Shown: piece by piece, positions 28,006-37,284 of the stretch | How positions within the stretch are numbered: the first letter of the stretch is position 1 | Layout: every line of letters begins with the position of its first letter | Source of the DNA: Candidatus Melainabacteria bacterium | Lineage (GTDB): Bacteria > Cyanobacteriota > Vampirovibrionia > Obscuribacterales > Obscuribacteraceae | Reading direction: 5' to 3' | Length of the DNA stretch: 64,000 nt | Assembly (NCBI GenBank): GCA_003242885.1 | Contig: QKMZ01000005.1 | Coordinates: forward strand, 727,853-791,852 | Notes under the pieces: model-generated | Database searches by the model: none | What the model was told of the DNA's origin: nothing | What the model saw: only the letters and a program-made list of their open reading frames with translations | Translations under genes and position numbers: made by a program

Positions 28006-28917
28006 ATGGACTTGAAAGAATGGTTTGCGTCGCGCAAGAAGCAACGTGAAGCCGAAGAAGTCAAATTACCGCTCGCAACCGACGAATATTGCGCTCTCTG
28101 GACGCAATGTTTTCAGTGTCGCGAGCTTTTGTATACCAGTCAATTGCGCCAAAACCTGCAAGTCTGCCCGAAGTGTCAATATCACTTCCGCATAGGCGCC
28201 ATGCAGCGTATAGAGCAACTCGTCGACCACGGCTCATTCCAAGAGATTGATGCCCATTTGGAATCAGCCGATCCGCTTAAATTTGTCGATACCGATTCTT
28301 ATGTAAAACGTCAGAAAGAAGCCTCCCACAAGTCTGGTTTGAGAGAAGCCGTCATCACTGGTGAAGGCACTATTGATGGTGAGAGAGCTTGTATAGGCGT
28401 AATGGACTTTGGCCACTTTGGCGGTTCCATGGGGTCCGTCGTAGGCGAGAAAGTAGCTCGTGTTACCGAATACGCCACCGAAAAGAATTTGCCTTTGATT
28501 CTCGTTTCGTCCTCCGGCGGCGCGCGCATGCAAGAAGGTATCTTCTCTCTCATGCAATTGGCTAAGACCAGTTCTGCTTTGAAGAGCTTTGCTGATGCCG
28601 GTTTGCTCTACATCTCGATTTTGTCTGAACCTACATATGGTGGCGTCACCGCCAGCTTTGCTATGTTGGGCGACATTCAGATTGCTGAACCCGGCGCACG
28701 TATCGGCTTTGCCGGCAGGCGCGTAATCGAGCAAACCATCAGGCAGAAATTGCCGGCTGACTTCCAGACCGCTGAGTATTTGCTTAAGCATGGGCAAGTA
28801 GACATGGTTGTCGAACGCAGTAAGCTGAAGGAAAAACTCGCCTACCTAATTAAGTTTCACACCAGCGCAAAAAAGCCGCAAACTGCTCCGCAGAAGCAAA
28901 AAGCGGTGACGAGATAG
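28006..28917 (+). CDS. accD: Acetyl-CoA carboxylase, carboxyltransferase beta subunit
   Basis: With AccA forms the carboxyltransferase that makes malonyl-CoA for fatty acid synthesis. The N-terminal zinc ribbon (CFQCRELL and CPKCQYH) is intact. It is followed by the crotonase-like core (SSGGARMQEG, PTYGGVTASFAMLGD, EPGARIGFAGRRVIEQT). 303 residues. ATG 28006 has only a weak upstream ribosome-binding sequence. It is 69 bases from accA on the same strand. A TATAAT box at 27890-27895 is a possible -10, though no good -35 was found. Confidence 0.96.
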   Translation: MDLKEWFASRKKQREAEEVKLPLATDEYCALWTQCFQCRELLYTSQLRQNLQVCPKCQYHFRIGAMQRIEQLVDHGSFQEIDAHLESADPLKFVDTDSYVKRQKEASHKSGLREAVITGEGTIDGERACIGVMDFGHFGGSMGSVVGEKVARVTEYATEKNLPLILVSSSGGARMQEGIFSLMQLAKTSSALKSFADAGLLYISILSEPTYGGVTASFAMLGDIQIAEPGARIGFAGRRVIEQTIRQKLPADFQTAEYLLKHGQVDMVVERSKLKEKLAYLIKFHTSAKKPQTAPQKQKAVTR

Positions 28918-28986
28918 TCGCTTAGACGCTCGCAGAACTTTTGAAACTCTCCAAGAACGCTATCAAATAAATAGTAGAGGTGTAAG

Positions 28987-29958
28987 TTGACGGACAAGAA
29001 AGCGATTCCCCTGGAATTTGAAAAGCCCCTGGAATTGCTGGCACAGCAAATCGAGGCTCTGCAAAAGCAGCTTGTCGACCACCCGGAGCTGGAAAGCGAC
29101 ATCAATCATCTTAAAAAGCAGTACGACAATCTGCGTCGCTCTCTCTATTCGAATTTGAGCGCCAGCGATCATCTGGCTATCGCGCGACATCCTCAAAGAC
29201 CTTACACAAGAGATTACTTCAGCCGCTGGGATCCAAACTGGATGGAATTGCACGGCGACCGCAAGGGCATGGACGATCCTGCGATGGTGACCGGACTCTT
29301 GCATCTCGGCGATATCAAGGTCATTGCCGTCGGTACAGAGAAGGGTCGCTCGCTTCGAGATAAGCAGCAATGCAATTTCGGGATGCCGCAACCGGAAGGC
29401 TACAGAAAAGCTCTGCGCTTGTTCAAACACGCCGAGAAATTCGGATTGCCTGTGGTCACTCTAATTGACACGCCAGGCGCTTATCCGGGTATGGCTGCGG
29501 AAGAACACAACCAAGCTGAAGCAATCGCCGTCAACTTGTTCGAGTTATCTGGTCTGAAAGTGCCGGTAATCGCTATCGTCACGGGCGAAGGCGGTTCGGG
29601 CGGAGCGCTCGCAGTTGGAGTCGCCAACCGCATTTTGATGATGGAACACTCCGTCTATTCAGTAATTTCGCCTGAAGGATGTGCATCTATCTTATGGCGC
29701 TCGGCCGACAAGCGTGATGATGCAGCCAAAGCGATGAAGATCACCGCCAGAGAAATCCTTGACCTGGGCGTCATCGACGAAGTGATCGAAGAGCCGCTTG
29801 GTGGTGCCCACCACGACTATGATTTGGCTGCAGCCAACGCCAAGAAAGCTGTGATCAAACAGCTGGAGAAATTACTGTTACTGTCTGGCGACGCTGTTCG
29901 TGCTGACCGCCAGAAGAAATTCCGCGACATGGGCACCTTCCACGAAGCGACTGCTTAG
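28987..29958 (+). CDS. accA: Acetyl-CoA carboxylase, carboxyltransferase alpha subunit
   Basis: Partner of AccD; it binds the biotin-carrying substrate side. The N-terminal helix pair (EFEKPLELLAQQIEAL) and core motifs ELHGDRKGMDDPAM, GRSLRDKQQCNFGM, LIDTPGAYPG, GEGGSGGALA and SPEGCASILWRS are all present. 323 residues. TTG 28987 follows GAGGTG. A non-ATG start in the second gene of a pair may tune subunit ratio, which is inference. Confidence 0.96.
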   Translation: MTDKKAIPLEFEKPLELLAQQIEALQKQLVDHPELESDINHLKKQYDNLRRSLYSNLSASDHLAIARHPQRPYTRDYFSRWDPNWMELHGDRKGMDDPAMVTGLLHLGDIKVIAVGTEKGRSLRDKQQCNFGMPQPEGYRKALRLFKHAEKFGLPVVTLIDTPGAYPGMAAEEHNQAEAIAVNLFELSGLKVPVIAIVTGEGGSGGALAVGVANRILMMEHSVYSVISPEGCASILWRSADKRDDAAKAMKITAREILDLGVIDEVIEEPLGGAHHDYDLAAANAKKAVIKQLEKLLLLSGDAVRADRQKKFRDMGTFHEATA

Positions 29959-29970
29959 CTGTAATGGTCC

Positions 29971-30010
29971 GTCGGCGGCTCGCCGACTGCGGGCGGCATG
30001 AATGCCCCCT
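29971..30010. repeat. GC-rich double palindrome downstream of accA
   Basis: GTCGGCG, GCT, CGCCGAC (29971-29987) form a perfect 7-bp stem. It is followed by a degenerate copy of the GGGCGGCATGAATGCC element (29991-30009) also seen at 13207-13226. Confidence 0.6.
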
Positions 30011-30090
30011 AAAGCAGAATGAGATGCTATCTGCTCTGGAAAAGGTGGGTGTGTGCGATGCTCCCTCACGCTTAAATGCGCGTTTCATCA

Positions 30091-30110
30091 GGGAAGCTTC
30101 TCAGCTTCCC
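30091..30110. terminator. Hairpin between convergent accA and kinase gene
   Basis: GGGAAGCT (30091-30098), TCTC, AGCTTCCC (30103-30110): a perfect 8-bp stem with a four-base loop. There is no long U-run on either side, so the terminator call rests on its position between convergent genes. Confidence 0.45.
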
Positions 30111-30126
30111 TACGAGGCAGACTTAG

Positions 30127-31827
30127 CTACTTTTTTTTTACGCTGTCGTTTTGAGCGCGTCTGTACTGCTTCAATAATTTCTTGATCTCTTTGGCATCAG
30201 CCGTTTTCGGCGGAATTTTGTTGAGCATGGAAATTGCTTCCGAATAGCGCTCGTCGCCCGCGTATGCCTTCGCGATCTTCAAATAGAGCCCGTTGATCTT
30301 ATCCATCTGCGCTTTAGGCAATTTGCCTTTGGCGTCTTTTTTGACGAACTCAATAATTGGAATCGCGTCGTCTTCTTTGCCGTTTTTGATCAGGTTTTCT
30401 GCGTCTGCTATTGTTTGCGGCTTGCGAACCGGTGTTACTTTGCTGCTCATCGCACCATTTGCGTAGAACATTGCCACCGTCACTAAAACAAGACCTATTA
30501 AAACTGGCACGCCGATGCGCAAGACTCCGCCGATATCGAAACCCATGCCTTTGGGTGCATTCTTATAGACGGCTTGTGATGAGTGTTTTGGTGCTGAATG
30601 TTTAGGCGCGGTTTGTCTTTGCTGCGCCGAAGTTGTTTTAAGTTGTGCCGGGCTCAATTCCGTATATTCGCCCGATGCGCGTTGCTGCAATTCTTCCAAC
30701 GCACGCGTCGCCAAATCTTTGGTATTCGGCTTGGGCTGAATGAATTCGCGACTGTCTTTGTCTACTTCTTGTGTCTTATGGCGAGCGACGGTTCCCCCGA
30801 TGTCTTCGCTGGCGGCAAGCGGGCCAGGTTGAAGCACCGGCAGTGGTTGCGAAACGGCGAGCGGATTTGCCGCGGGTTGTTTTGCCGCTTCAGTTATTGC
30901 TGATGCGAGGTCGTCCATATCCTGGAAGCGATCATCTGGATTCTTCGATAATGCTTTGGAGACAACGCGTTCTAACATCTCCGGAAACTGCAAATCCGGT
31001 CGCACTTTATTAATAGGTGTCGGCGGGTCGGTCAAATGCATCGCCATGACTTTCGCCAACTCGTCCGACATAAAGGGGACCGTGCCGGTCAAAGTTTCAT
31101 AAATAACGATGCCGACTGAATATATGTCGCTTCTATGGTCGACTTTACTGGACGTGCACTGCTCGGGACTCATGTAAGTCGGGCTTCCGCAGACTGTTCC
31201 CGTGCGCGTAATTTTTGCGACGTCGGATTCTTCCTGTACCAGTCGAGCAATACCGAAGTCCACAACTATAGGGAACATCTTCTGCCCGCTGCGTTCAACA
31301 AGTACGATGTTTTCCGGTTTGACGTCACGGTGAACAACGCCCTGTCTATGCGCTTCTGCAAGTGCCGCGCAGACTTGCGACAAAATAGGAATCCCTTCTT
31401 CCATAGGCAAATAGCCGCGATCGGCAATCATCTCAGAAAGAGGCGTACCTCGCAGCAAGTCCATCGCGATGTACGGGCGCCCGGTTTTGGGTAAAACACC
31501 GAAGTCATAGATGGTGATGATATTGGGGTGGCTGAGTCGGCTGGATGCCTTCGCTTCCTGCCTGAATCGCTTGATGAATTCCTCGTCGGATACCAGGTAA
31601 TCGTGAAGTACCTTGATGGCTACTTCGCGTCCGATAAGTTCCTGGATCGCTTTGTAAACCGTACCAGCCGAACCCTGTCCGATTACGGACTCAATGCGAT
31701 ATCGACCTTCGACAACCAGACCCAAGAGAGGATCTTCGCCGACGGTGACCATAGACGAGCCATCTCGCGGGCAAATATCTTGACCGTCGGTTGCTGTCTG
31801 GAAATTGCAGATCAGACAAAGCTTCAT
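30127..31827 (-). CDS. Membrane Ser/Thr protein kinase with Cys-rich N-terminus
   Basis: 566 residues. The N-terminus has Cys4, Cys7 and Cys19 (CLIC, then CPRDG), like the kinases at 1-1973 and 42657. The kinase domain (about 43-310) is complete: GQGSAGTVY, VAIKVL, HRDVKPEN, DFGIAR, SPTYMSPEQC, SDIYSVG. A Pro/Thr/Ser-rich linker is followed by one membrane helix (about 430-452) and a C-terminal helical, TPR-like region rich in Lys. The predicted topology is kinase inside and C-terminus outside. Start ATG 31827. The stop is preceded by a Lys-rich tail. It probably senses envelope state; the ligand is unknown. Confidence 0.92.
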   Translation of the reverse strand: MKLCLICNFQTATDGQDICPRDGSSMVTVGEDPLLGLVVEGRYRIESVIGQGSAGTVYKAIQELIGREVAIKVLHDYLVSDEEFIKRFRQEAKASSRLSHPNIITIYDFGVLPKTGRPYIAMDLLRGTPLSEMIADRGYLPMEEGIPILSQVCAALAEAHRQGVVHRDVKPENIVLVERSGQKMFPIVVDFGIARLVQEESDVAKITRTGTVCGSPTYMSPEQCTSSKVDHRSDIYSVGIVIYETLTGTVPFMSDELAKVMAMHLTDPPTPINKVRPDLQFPEMLERVVSKALSKNPDDRFQDMDDLASAITEAAKQPAANPLAVSQPLPVLQPGPLAASEDIGGTVARHKTQEVDKDSREFIQPKPNTKDLATRALEELQQRASGEYTELSPAQLKTTSAQQRQTAPKHSAPKHSSQAVYKNAPKGMGFDIGGVLRIGVPVLIGLVLVTVAMFYANGAMSSKVTPVRKPQTIADAENLIKNGKEDDAIPIIEFVKKDAKGKLPKAQMDKINGLYLKIAKAYAGDERYSEAISMLNKIPPKTADAKEIKKLLKQYRRAQNDSVKKK

Positions 31828-32024
31828 GCTTAGGTCCGAAAGGGGATGCCGGGTTTGGGGGTGCCATGGTAAATGGGCGCGGGCGCCAAATTGCTGGGCA
31901 CAAGGGTCAAAGCCCTTATATTACTTTTAATTACCACAGATACATGGTCACAAACCTTATATCCCAATTCGTCTTAATATCATGACTTGTCTTTTCTGAT
32001 TATCAGAAGGCGCGAATATGTCGC

Positions 32025-33335
32025 GTGCGTTTTACTAGCAATAAATTGGAAATCAAGTTGGCTAACACAAAATCTATGAATTCAGAGGCACAGCCGAATC
32101 AAGATAACTCACCAAAGGCAGGTTCGACTGCCGAAGGTGCGCCTGAGGCGGATGGGAAGGGAAAGAAAGCGGGTAAAGCCGCGCTGCTTTTGATCTTCTT
32201 CACGGTATTCATCGACCTGGTCGGGTTCGGCTTGATTATTCCTGTGTTGCCGACCTACGCGCAGCAACTGCACGCGGATGATTTTGCCGTCGGTTGCGTG
32301 ATTGCGACCTATTCAGTTTTCCAGTTCTTCTTCACACCGATTTGGGGAAGGATGTCCGACAGAGTTGGCAGAAGACCAATTTTGCTTTTCAGCCTCGCCG
32401 CCTCGGCTCTTGGGTATTTGATCTGGGGCTTCTCCAGCTCTCTGGCTCTGCTGTTTGTCTCGCGCGCAGTGGCGGGCGCAGGCAACGCCAATATTGCAGT
32501 CGCACAAGCCTATGTCAGCGACGTCACCACAAAAGAAAATCGTGCCAAGGGCATGGGGCTTGTCGGAGCGGCTTTCGGTCTGGGCTTCGTGCTAGGACCT
32601 GCAATCGGCGGTGGTTGCGTCAGCATGGGCTTCAACTTGCAAACCATTGGTTTTGTCGCGGCCGCCCTGAGCATCATCGATCTAGTACTTACGTTTTTCC
32701 TCTTGCCCGAACCTCCGCAGCGCAGCAACGCCGGCAATGAGCGTTTCACCAAGGAAAAGAATTTCTTCCTCAATACGCTCAACGATTCCAAGCTGCGAAC
32801 ATCGCTGCTGATCTTCTTTATCGCAACATTTGCGTTTGCCAATATGGAAGCGACGATTGTTCTTCTCACCACAAAGAAGCTGAACTTCGGTAGTTTCGAG
32901 AACACAATGATGTTCCTCTACATCGGATTGCTGATTGTCTTCGTCCAGGGCGGCATGATTCACCGCCTCAACAAGAAGTACGGCGAGAAGAAGCTGATCG
33001 GCATCGGCAGCGTTATGGTGGCTCTAGGGCTTCTTCTGACGCCTGTTTCCTCTAACCTCTGGGTGTTGGGCGCTGCACTTTTCTTTCTTGCGGTCGGCAG
33101 CGGTTTGAACAACCCCGCCAATCAGAGCTTGTTGTCAAAGCTTGCACCGGAAGACAAGACCGGTGGAGTACTCGGCGTGGGTCAATCACTTTCAACCCTC
33201 GGACGCATTGCCGGACCGGTTGTTGGCGGTTTTGCATTCCAATACCTTGGCATGTCGAGCCCCTACTTCATCGGTGCGGTAGCAATGGTGGTGGCATTTG
33301 TTTTGAGTCTGAAACTGCCCGATGCGGCGGCTTAA
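32025..33335 (+). CDS. MFS drug-efflux-type transporter (TetA/DHA1-like)
   Basis: 436 residues with about 12 membrane helices. The first helix carries FIDLVGFGLIIPVLPTYA. Motif A follows (GRMSDRVGRRPILL), then GAGNANIAVAQAYVSD and GLGFVLGPAIGG as in the TetA/BcyA-type proton-driven exporters. A hydrophilic N-terminal extension of about 45 residues, rich in Ala/Gly/Lys, precedes helix 1, so the start is uncertain: GTG 32025, TTG 32058 and ATG 32076 are all in frame. The substrate is unknown and a housekeeping efflux role is as likely as resistance. Confidence 0.88.
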   Translation: MRFTSNKLEIKLANTKSMNSEAQPNQDNSPKAGSTAEGAPEADGKGKKAGKAALLLIFFTVFIDLVGFGLIIPVLPTYAQQLHADDFAVGCVIATYSVFQFFFTPIWGRMSDRVGRRPILLFSLAASALGYLIWGFSSSLALLFVSRAVAGAGNANIAVAQAYVSDVTTKENRAKGMGLVGAAFGLGFVLGPAIGGGCVSMGFNLQTIGFVAAALSIIDLVLTFFLLPEPPQRSNAGNERFTKEKNFFLNTLNDSKLRTSLLIFFIATFAFANMEATIVLLTTKKLNFGSFENTMMFLYIGLLIVFVQGGMIHRLNKKYGEKKLIGIGSVMVALGLLLTPVSSNLWVLGAALFFLAVGSGLNNPANQSLLSKLAPEDKTGGVLGVGQSLSTLGRIAGPVVGGFAFQYLGMSSPYFIGAVAMVVAFVLSLKLPDAAA

Positions 33336-33487
33336 GACCGAGACAGTGAGCCAACTCTGGCTTGAAATCAATGTTTTGGAATTTGCGTGTTCGGAAATAC
33401 CCATCAGTTTTAGCGTTTGAAATTTATTAAAACGTGTTATAGTCATGCTATACGTATTTGATGTGGGGCGCAAAAGACCGCCAAGCA

Positions 33488-33673
33488 TCAATTAATCGGT
33501 GCGCCGTCCCGATCTTTGACCATACGGGAACCAAATGGACGACCACCGGTCTTAATACGAAAGGCTTTAGAGCTTAGCTGCTGCTGAATCGCAAGATTGA
33601 CGCTTGAAACGTAGTAATCCGAAAGTTCAAAAACAAGCAGTGCTGCTCGCGGAAACCCCGTTGAACAACACAA
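33488..33673 (-). CDS. Possible small protein, unknown function
   Basis: The C-terminal part (residues about 14-61: LVFELSDYYVSSVNLAIQQ, then SSKAFRIKTGGRPFGSRMV) has a natural amino-acid composition and could be a real short protein. The start is unclear: the first codon is TTG and there is no convincing ribosome-binding site. It lies on the strand opposite its neighbours in a 390-base gap. Confidence 0.3.
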   Translation of the reverse strand: MCCSTGFPRAALLVFELSDYYVSSVNLAIQQQLSSKAFRIKTGGRPFGSRMVKDRDGAPIN

Positions 33674-33728
33674 TCTTGATCAAACTTCGCGTTGACACCA
33701 AGATTTTTAAAATAGAGATAAGAAGAAG

Positions 33729-33869
33729 ATGGAAAGAGAATACAAAACCAGTCCTAGCTCGACGAGCATGAATTTTCAAGAAGTACAGAAGCGCTACAAG
33801 CAAGAACTTAATCGCTATCAAAAGCAGATCGAAAAGTCTAAAAGAAAAGTCGAAACCGCACGCAAATAG
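33729..33869 (+). CDS. Small charged helical protein (46 residues)
   Basis: ATG 33729 follows an AGAAGAAG stretch. The product is one long charged helix with heptad-like Tyr/Leu/Ile spacing (EVQKRYKQELNRYQKQIEKS), which suggests a small coiled coil. It lies 87 bases before the lyase-like gene on the same strand and may be its cotranscribed partner. No family was recognised, and it could be spurious given its length. Confidence 0.45.
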   Translation: MEREYKTSPSSTSMNFQEVQKRYKQELNRYQKQIEKSKRKVETARK

Positions 33870-33956
33870 CTCTATCTTTTGCCTTGGAAGTCGATATTTC
33901 GTCCGATTTCGGTTTAAATAGAACCTCAATCTAAACGAAAGATCGGACGCAATTTC

Positions 33957-35414
33957 ATGAGGCAGGAACAAGATTTGAAAGATGCGAGAGCAAAAGCTCG
34001 CCACGGTGCCACAGGCGGTGATCCGTTGCAGAGTAGTGCGCGTCGCCTTTGGCAAAACCCGCGCATCGAAGCGACACTTTTGCCGTACACGCTCCAGTCG
34101 ACGCAGGCTCACCTGCGAATGCTGGGCGACTGTTCGCTCATAGATCCGCAAGTGGCAGAATCACTCTCGGCGTCTGTTTCGAATTTGCGCGAGCGTGTCA
34201 GCAACGGCGAAAACATCCTGCAGAGCAATGACGAAGATGTTCTCTCTGCTGTAGAAAGGCATTTGGAAGAAACAGCCGGCAGTAATGCTGGTGTCGTGCG
34301 TTTGTTCTCAACCCCGCGCGAACAGCTTTCCCTCGATACGCGTCTATGGATGCGTGACACTGCATTAGCGACTGCTGCAAGCATTGCGCAGTTGCGTCTC
34401 ACGCTTTTGAATCTCGCGGAGCAACACGCCGAGATTCACCTTCCTACCTATGTGCATCTGAAAAAAGCACGCTCGATCATGGTCGCTGACTTCTGGCTTA
34501 CATACGAATTGCGTTTTGCTCGCGACTTTAAGCGCTTAGAAGAAATCCGCAAAAAACTGGACACACTTCCTCTTACAGAGAATGTTCAACTGTCTAACGG
34601 AAAGGTTATCGATCGCCAAAGAATTGGTCAGTATCTGGGCTTTTACACCATTTTGGAAAACGGGCTGGATGCGGCAACTGATCGCGACTACCTGATGGAG
34701 TTCGCTGCATTCGCTTCTATACTTAGCGTGCACATCTCGCAATTGTCATCTGATCTTATGACCTGGTCGACGCAAGAATTTGGCTTTGTGCGCCAGACAC
34801 GACCGTTTCACTTCTACGACCAAGAAGTTTCGCACAAACGCAACCAGGAAGTCCTTGCTGTACTCCGATCACGACCGGCTGCGGTTTTCGGCGATATGCA
34901 AGAAACACTTTCTGCAATGAAAGGACTTTCAATAAATTACAGCCAGGACTTCGAAGAGTGTGTTCCGGCAGCCATAGATATTTCCGACAATATCAATTTC
35001 TTGATCGATCTATTGATCTCGTATTTGCCCAGCCTTGAATTTGATGTCGATGCTCTTAAAGACGCATCAAATCCGGTTATTGTCTCGGGTGAGTCGGCGA
35101 TTCAATTTCTCGTCGACCGTGGTGTCGACAGAAAGAAAGCAGAGAAAGCCGTCGAAGAGCTTGTCGAATACTGCAAACAAAGACACAAGTCGCCATCTGA
35201 TATGACGCTCAATGAGTGGACTCAATTCTCAATGGCATTTGATTCAGATATATACGATGCGATTGCGAATTCCGAAATGGAGCTCACCACGAGCCATGGC
35301 AACGAATGGCTGGCGTTGGACATCGTTCGCAAGATCAAAGAGAAAGTACAAAGCGCCCGCCTGCTGGTCGAAGACGACATGACCACTTTGGGCGCCCCAG
35401 ATCTTCATATTTGA
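33957..35414 (+). CDS. Argininosuccinate-lyase/fumarase superfamily protein with degraded active site
   Basis: 485 residues aligning along its length with argininosuccinate lyase: DVLSAVERHLEE, STQEFGFV (about residues 268-275), KRNQEVLAVLRSR and GLSINYSQDFEE. Key catalytic elements are replaced. The GSSxMPxKxNP loop that carries the catalytic Ser reads FHFYDQEVSHKRNQE, and the substrate-binding RSRNDQ reads STPREQ. The catalytic-base His in the usual THLQ motif survives as VHLKKA (about residue 165). The fold is therefore probably kept but lyase chemistry lost or changed. A structural or regulatory role, or a new substrate, is possible. ATG 33957. Confidence 0.75.
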   Translation: MRQEQDLKDARAKARHGATGGDPLQSSARRLWQNPRIEATLLPYTLQSTQAHLRMLGDCSLIDPQVAESLSASVSNLRERVSNGENILQSNDEDVLSAVERHLEETAGSNAGVVRLFSTPREQLSLDTRLWMRDTALATAASIAQLRLTLLNLAEQHAEIHLPTYVHLKKARSIMVADFWLTYELRFARDFKRLEEIRKKLDTLPLTENVQLSNGKVIDRQRIGQYLGFYTILENGLDAATDRDYLMEFAAFASILSVHISQLSSDLMTWSTQEFGFVRQTRPFHFYDQEVSHKRNQEVLAVLRSRPAAVFGDMQETLSAMKGLSINYSQDFEECVPAAIDISDNINFLIDLLISYLPSLEFDVDALKDASNPVIVSGESAIQFLVDRGVDRKKAEKAVEELVEYCKQRHKSPSDMTLNEWTQFSMAFDSDIYDAIANSEMELTTSHGNEWLALDIVRKIKEKVQSARLLVEDDMTTLGAPDLHI

Positions 35415-35520
35415 GAAAGACAAAAACAAGTTGCAGTCTTGCTAAAGTGAATTTCACTGTTTAAGAAACTCCGACAGAGGTGCTATTTGGCGGAATTTGA
35501 GAGCTTGCAAAGGCTTTGAA

Positions 35521-35565
35521 GGTAAACAAGGGCTATTGTTTACCTGTAAACTATGGGGGTTTACC
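35521..35565. promoter_or_regulatory. Tandem GTAAAC/GTTTAC inverted repeats upstream of sugar-nucleotidyltransferase
   Basis: GGTAAACAA (35521-35529) pairs perfectly with TTGTTTACC (35536-35544). A second inverted repeat (GTAAAC 35546-35551, GTTTAC 35559-35564) follows at once, then a T5 run. The alternating four copies could fold in competing ways, or be paired operator sites, about 50 bases before the start codon. Confidence 0.5.
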
Positions 35566-35611
35566 AGGTTTTTCTCGTTGGGGAGGGCTTGCGCATGCAG
35601 GTCAGTCTTAG

Positions 35612-36721
35612 TTGAAGGCAATGCTTTTGGCAGCAGGCGTGGGTTCTCGCCTCGAGCCTCTGACTACACAAGTTCCCAAACCACTCGTTCCGATTGCCAA
35701 TGTGCCAGTAATGGAGCACATGCTGCGCTTATTGAAAGCGCACGGCATCGATGAAGTTTATGCCAACCTTCATTACCTGCCGCACAAGATTACCGAGTAC
35801 TTCGGCAGCGGAGAGAAAGTAGGTATGAATCTCACTTTCCGCCATGAAGAACAACTCTCCGGTGACGCCGGTGGTGTGCGCTCGATGAAAGAACATTTGC
35901 TGGACGGCACTTTCATTGTCGTGATGGGCGATTTGCTTACTGATGCTGATCTGACGACAATCATCAAAGAACACAAAGACAAAAAGGCGCTCGCATCTAT
36001 TGCACTAAAAAGAGTAGACGACGTAACGCGTTTTGGCATTGTTGTACAAAACGAAGATGGCTTCATCACTGGGTTTCAGGAGAAGCCTGCTGTGGAAGAC
36101 GCTCTTTCCGATCTTGCATCAACCGGCATATACATTTTAGAACCGGAAGTTTTTTCGCATATTCCTGAGACTGGTGAGTTTGGATTTGGCAGACAACTGT
36201 TTCCGCAGCTTGTTGCTAAAGGCTTACCTGTGCTGGGTATTGAGATGGCGAAAGGCACATATTGGTCTGATGTAGGTGCAATTCCTCAATACCTTGAAGC
36301 AAATTTTGATGCTGTTGAAGGCATTGTGAAACTTGCCGCAGACGCATGTGTAGGCGAATCGAGGAATGAAGCGCAGCATGCTGGAAAGCCTGCTGGCGGG
36401 CGTGTTATCGGTGCCGGAACAATTATTGATGAAACAGCAAAAATTGATGCAATTTTGATGACAGGGAAAAATTGCGAGATTGGAGCTAACGCGAAACTTT
36501 TGGGACATGTGATTCTGGGCGACAATTGCGTTGTAGAAGAAGGTGCTTCACTGACCAATTGCTTGGTGTGGGCAAATTCTAAAATCGGTAAGAACAGCGA
36601 TTTGAACAGCACTGTTGTTGCTGGGAACACCACTGTTGAGCCGAATTCGCGCCATGACAAAGCAGCGCTTGTTCCACAAAAAGTCGAGCCTAAAAAACTC
36701 GCTTCCAACGGCGTTAAATAG
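35612..36721 (+). CDS. Sugar-phosphate nucleotidyltransferase with C-terminal left-handed beta-helix
   Basis: Makes an NDP-sugar (GDP-mannose, dTDP- or UDP-glucose type) for surface polysaccharide. The N-terminal Rossmann-like domain has the signature LLAAGVGSRLEPLTTQVPKPLVPIANVPV, with GDLLTDAD and FQEKP. The C-terminal part (about 255-350) has hexapeptide-repeat character (IGAGTIID, IGANAKLLGHVILGDNCVVEEG), as in mannose-1-phosphate guanylyltransferase-like proteins. Start TTG 35612 with AGGTC upstream. The exact sugar cannot be told from sequence. Confidence 0.88.
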   Translation: MKAMLLAAGVGSRLEPLTTQVPKPLVPIANVPVMEHMLRLLKAHGIDEVYANLHYLPHKITEYFGSGEKVGMNLTFRHEEQLSGDAGGVRSMKEHLLDGTFIVVMGDLLTDADLTTIIKEHKDKKALASIALKRVDDVTRFGIVVQNEDGFITGFQEKPAVEDALSDLASTGIYILEPEVFSHIPETGEFGFGRQLFPQLVAKGLPVLGIEMAKGTYWSDVGAIPQYLEANFDAVEGIVKLAADACVGESRNEAQHAGKPAGGRVIGAGTIIDETAKIDAILMTGKNCEIGANAKLLGHVILGDNCVVEEGASLTNCLVWANSKIGKNSDLNSTVVAGNTTVEPNSRHDKAALVPQKVEPKKLASNGVK

Positions 36722-36814
36722 CGCAAAATTTAGGGTGGCATTGCATGCGACTAAATTTTTGAAAACGCGCATACAATGAGCCATTACGCTTCGCTAAAAG
36801 CGAGACCGAAAGCA

Positions 36815-36845
36815 ATTTGCGCGTGCCATCGAGACACGCGCAAAT
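36815..36845. terminator. Strong hairpin downstream of nucleotidyltransferase
   Basis: ATTTGCGCGTG (36815-36825) and CACGCGCAAAT (36835-36845) form an 11-bp perfect stem with a 9-base loop, preceded by a smaller hairpin (36791-36803). A U-run is absent, so the terminator call comes from its position between convergent genes. Confidence 0.4.
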
Positions 36846-36879
36846 CAAGCTTAGAATCGGTAACTCAGATGGCTACTGA

Positions 36880-37089
36880 CTATGCTGCATTTTGCTCCGT
36901 TTGAGCAGCCTTCCAAATTTCCATCCACAACCAATAATGGAAGGGATTGATGTCGTTTGCGTCCGTCGGTTCGTCCGGCTGCAGCAACGAGAGCCAGGTA
37001 TGCGGATTTGGAAAGCGCTTCGCAAGAGAATAGCAGTCCGCCATCCAGAGAACTTGTTCTGTTTCGGTTGTATTCTGCTGCATTACCAT
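36880..37089 (-). CDS. Small protein (69 residues), unknown function
   Basis: The composition is natural and rich in Trp, Pro and Asn (WMADCYSLAKRFPNPHTW, DINPFHYWLWMEIWKAAQ), unlike a shadow frame. ATG 37089 has GGGGA about eight bases upstream. There is no signal peptide or membrane helix. It is convergent with the nucleotidyltransferase gene. Possibly lineage-specific; function unknown. Confidence 0.5.
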   Translation of the reverse strand: MVMQQNTTETEQVLWMADCYSLAKRFPNPHTWLSLLQPDEPTDANDINPFHYWLWMEIWKAAQTEQNAA

Positions 37090-37284
37090 CGCGGCATTCC
37101 CCGTAGAAGCGAGCCAACTGGAAAAATTTCCCGTTGATTTTCCTTTGCAGGGATCGCATCAGCTGTGATGCCCCTGCAATTAAGTAATACCCAGTTCTCA
37201 AGCAACTGAAACCGGGTCCATTTTGTCATTACACTACAAAATCGGCGTGGGATAACACTTTCGAGTGATGCCACATAGTGCCGA

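Noticed and set aside
35521..35565. CRISPR array
   Set aside because: The GTAAAC copies alternate in orientation with no spacers of constant length, and no cas gene is near.
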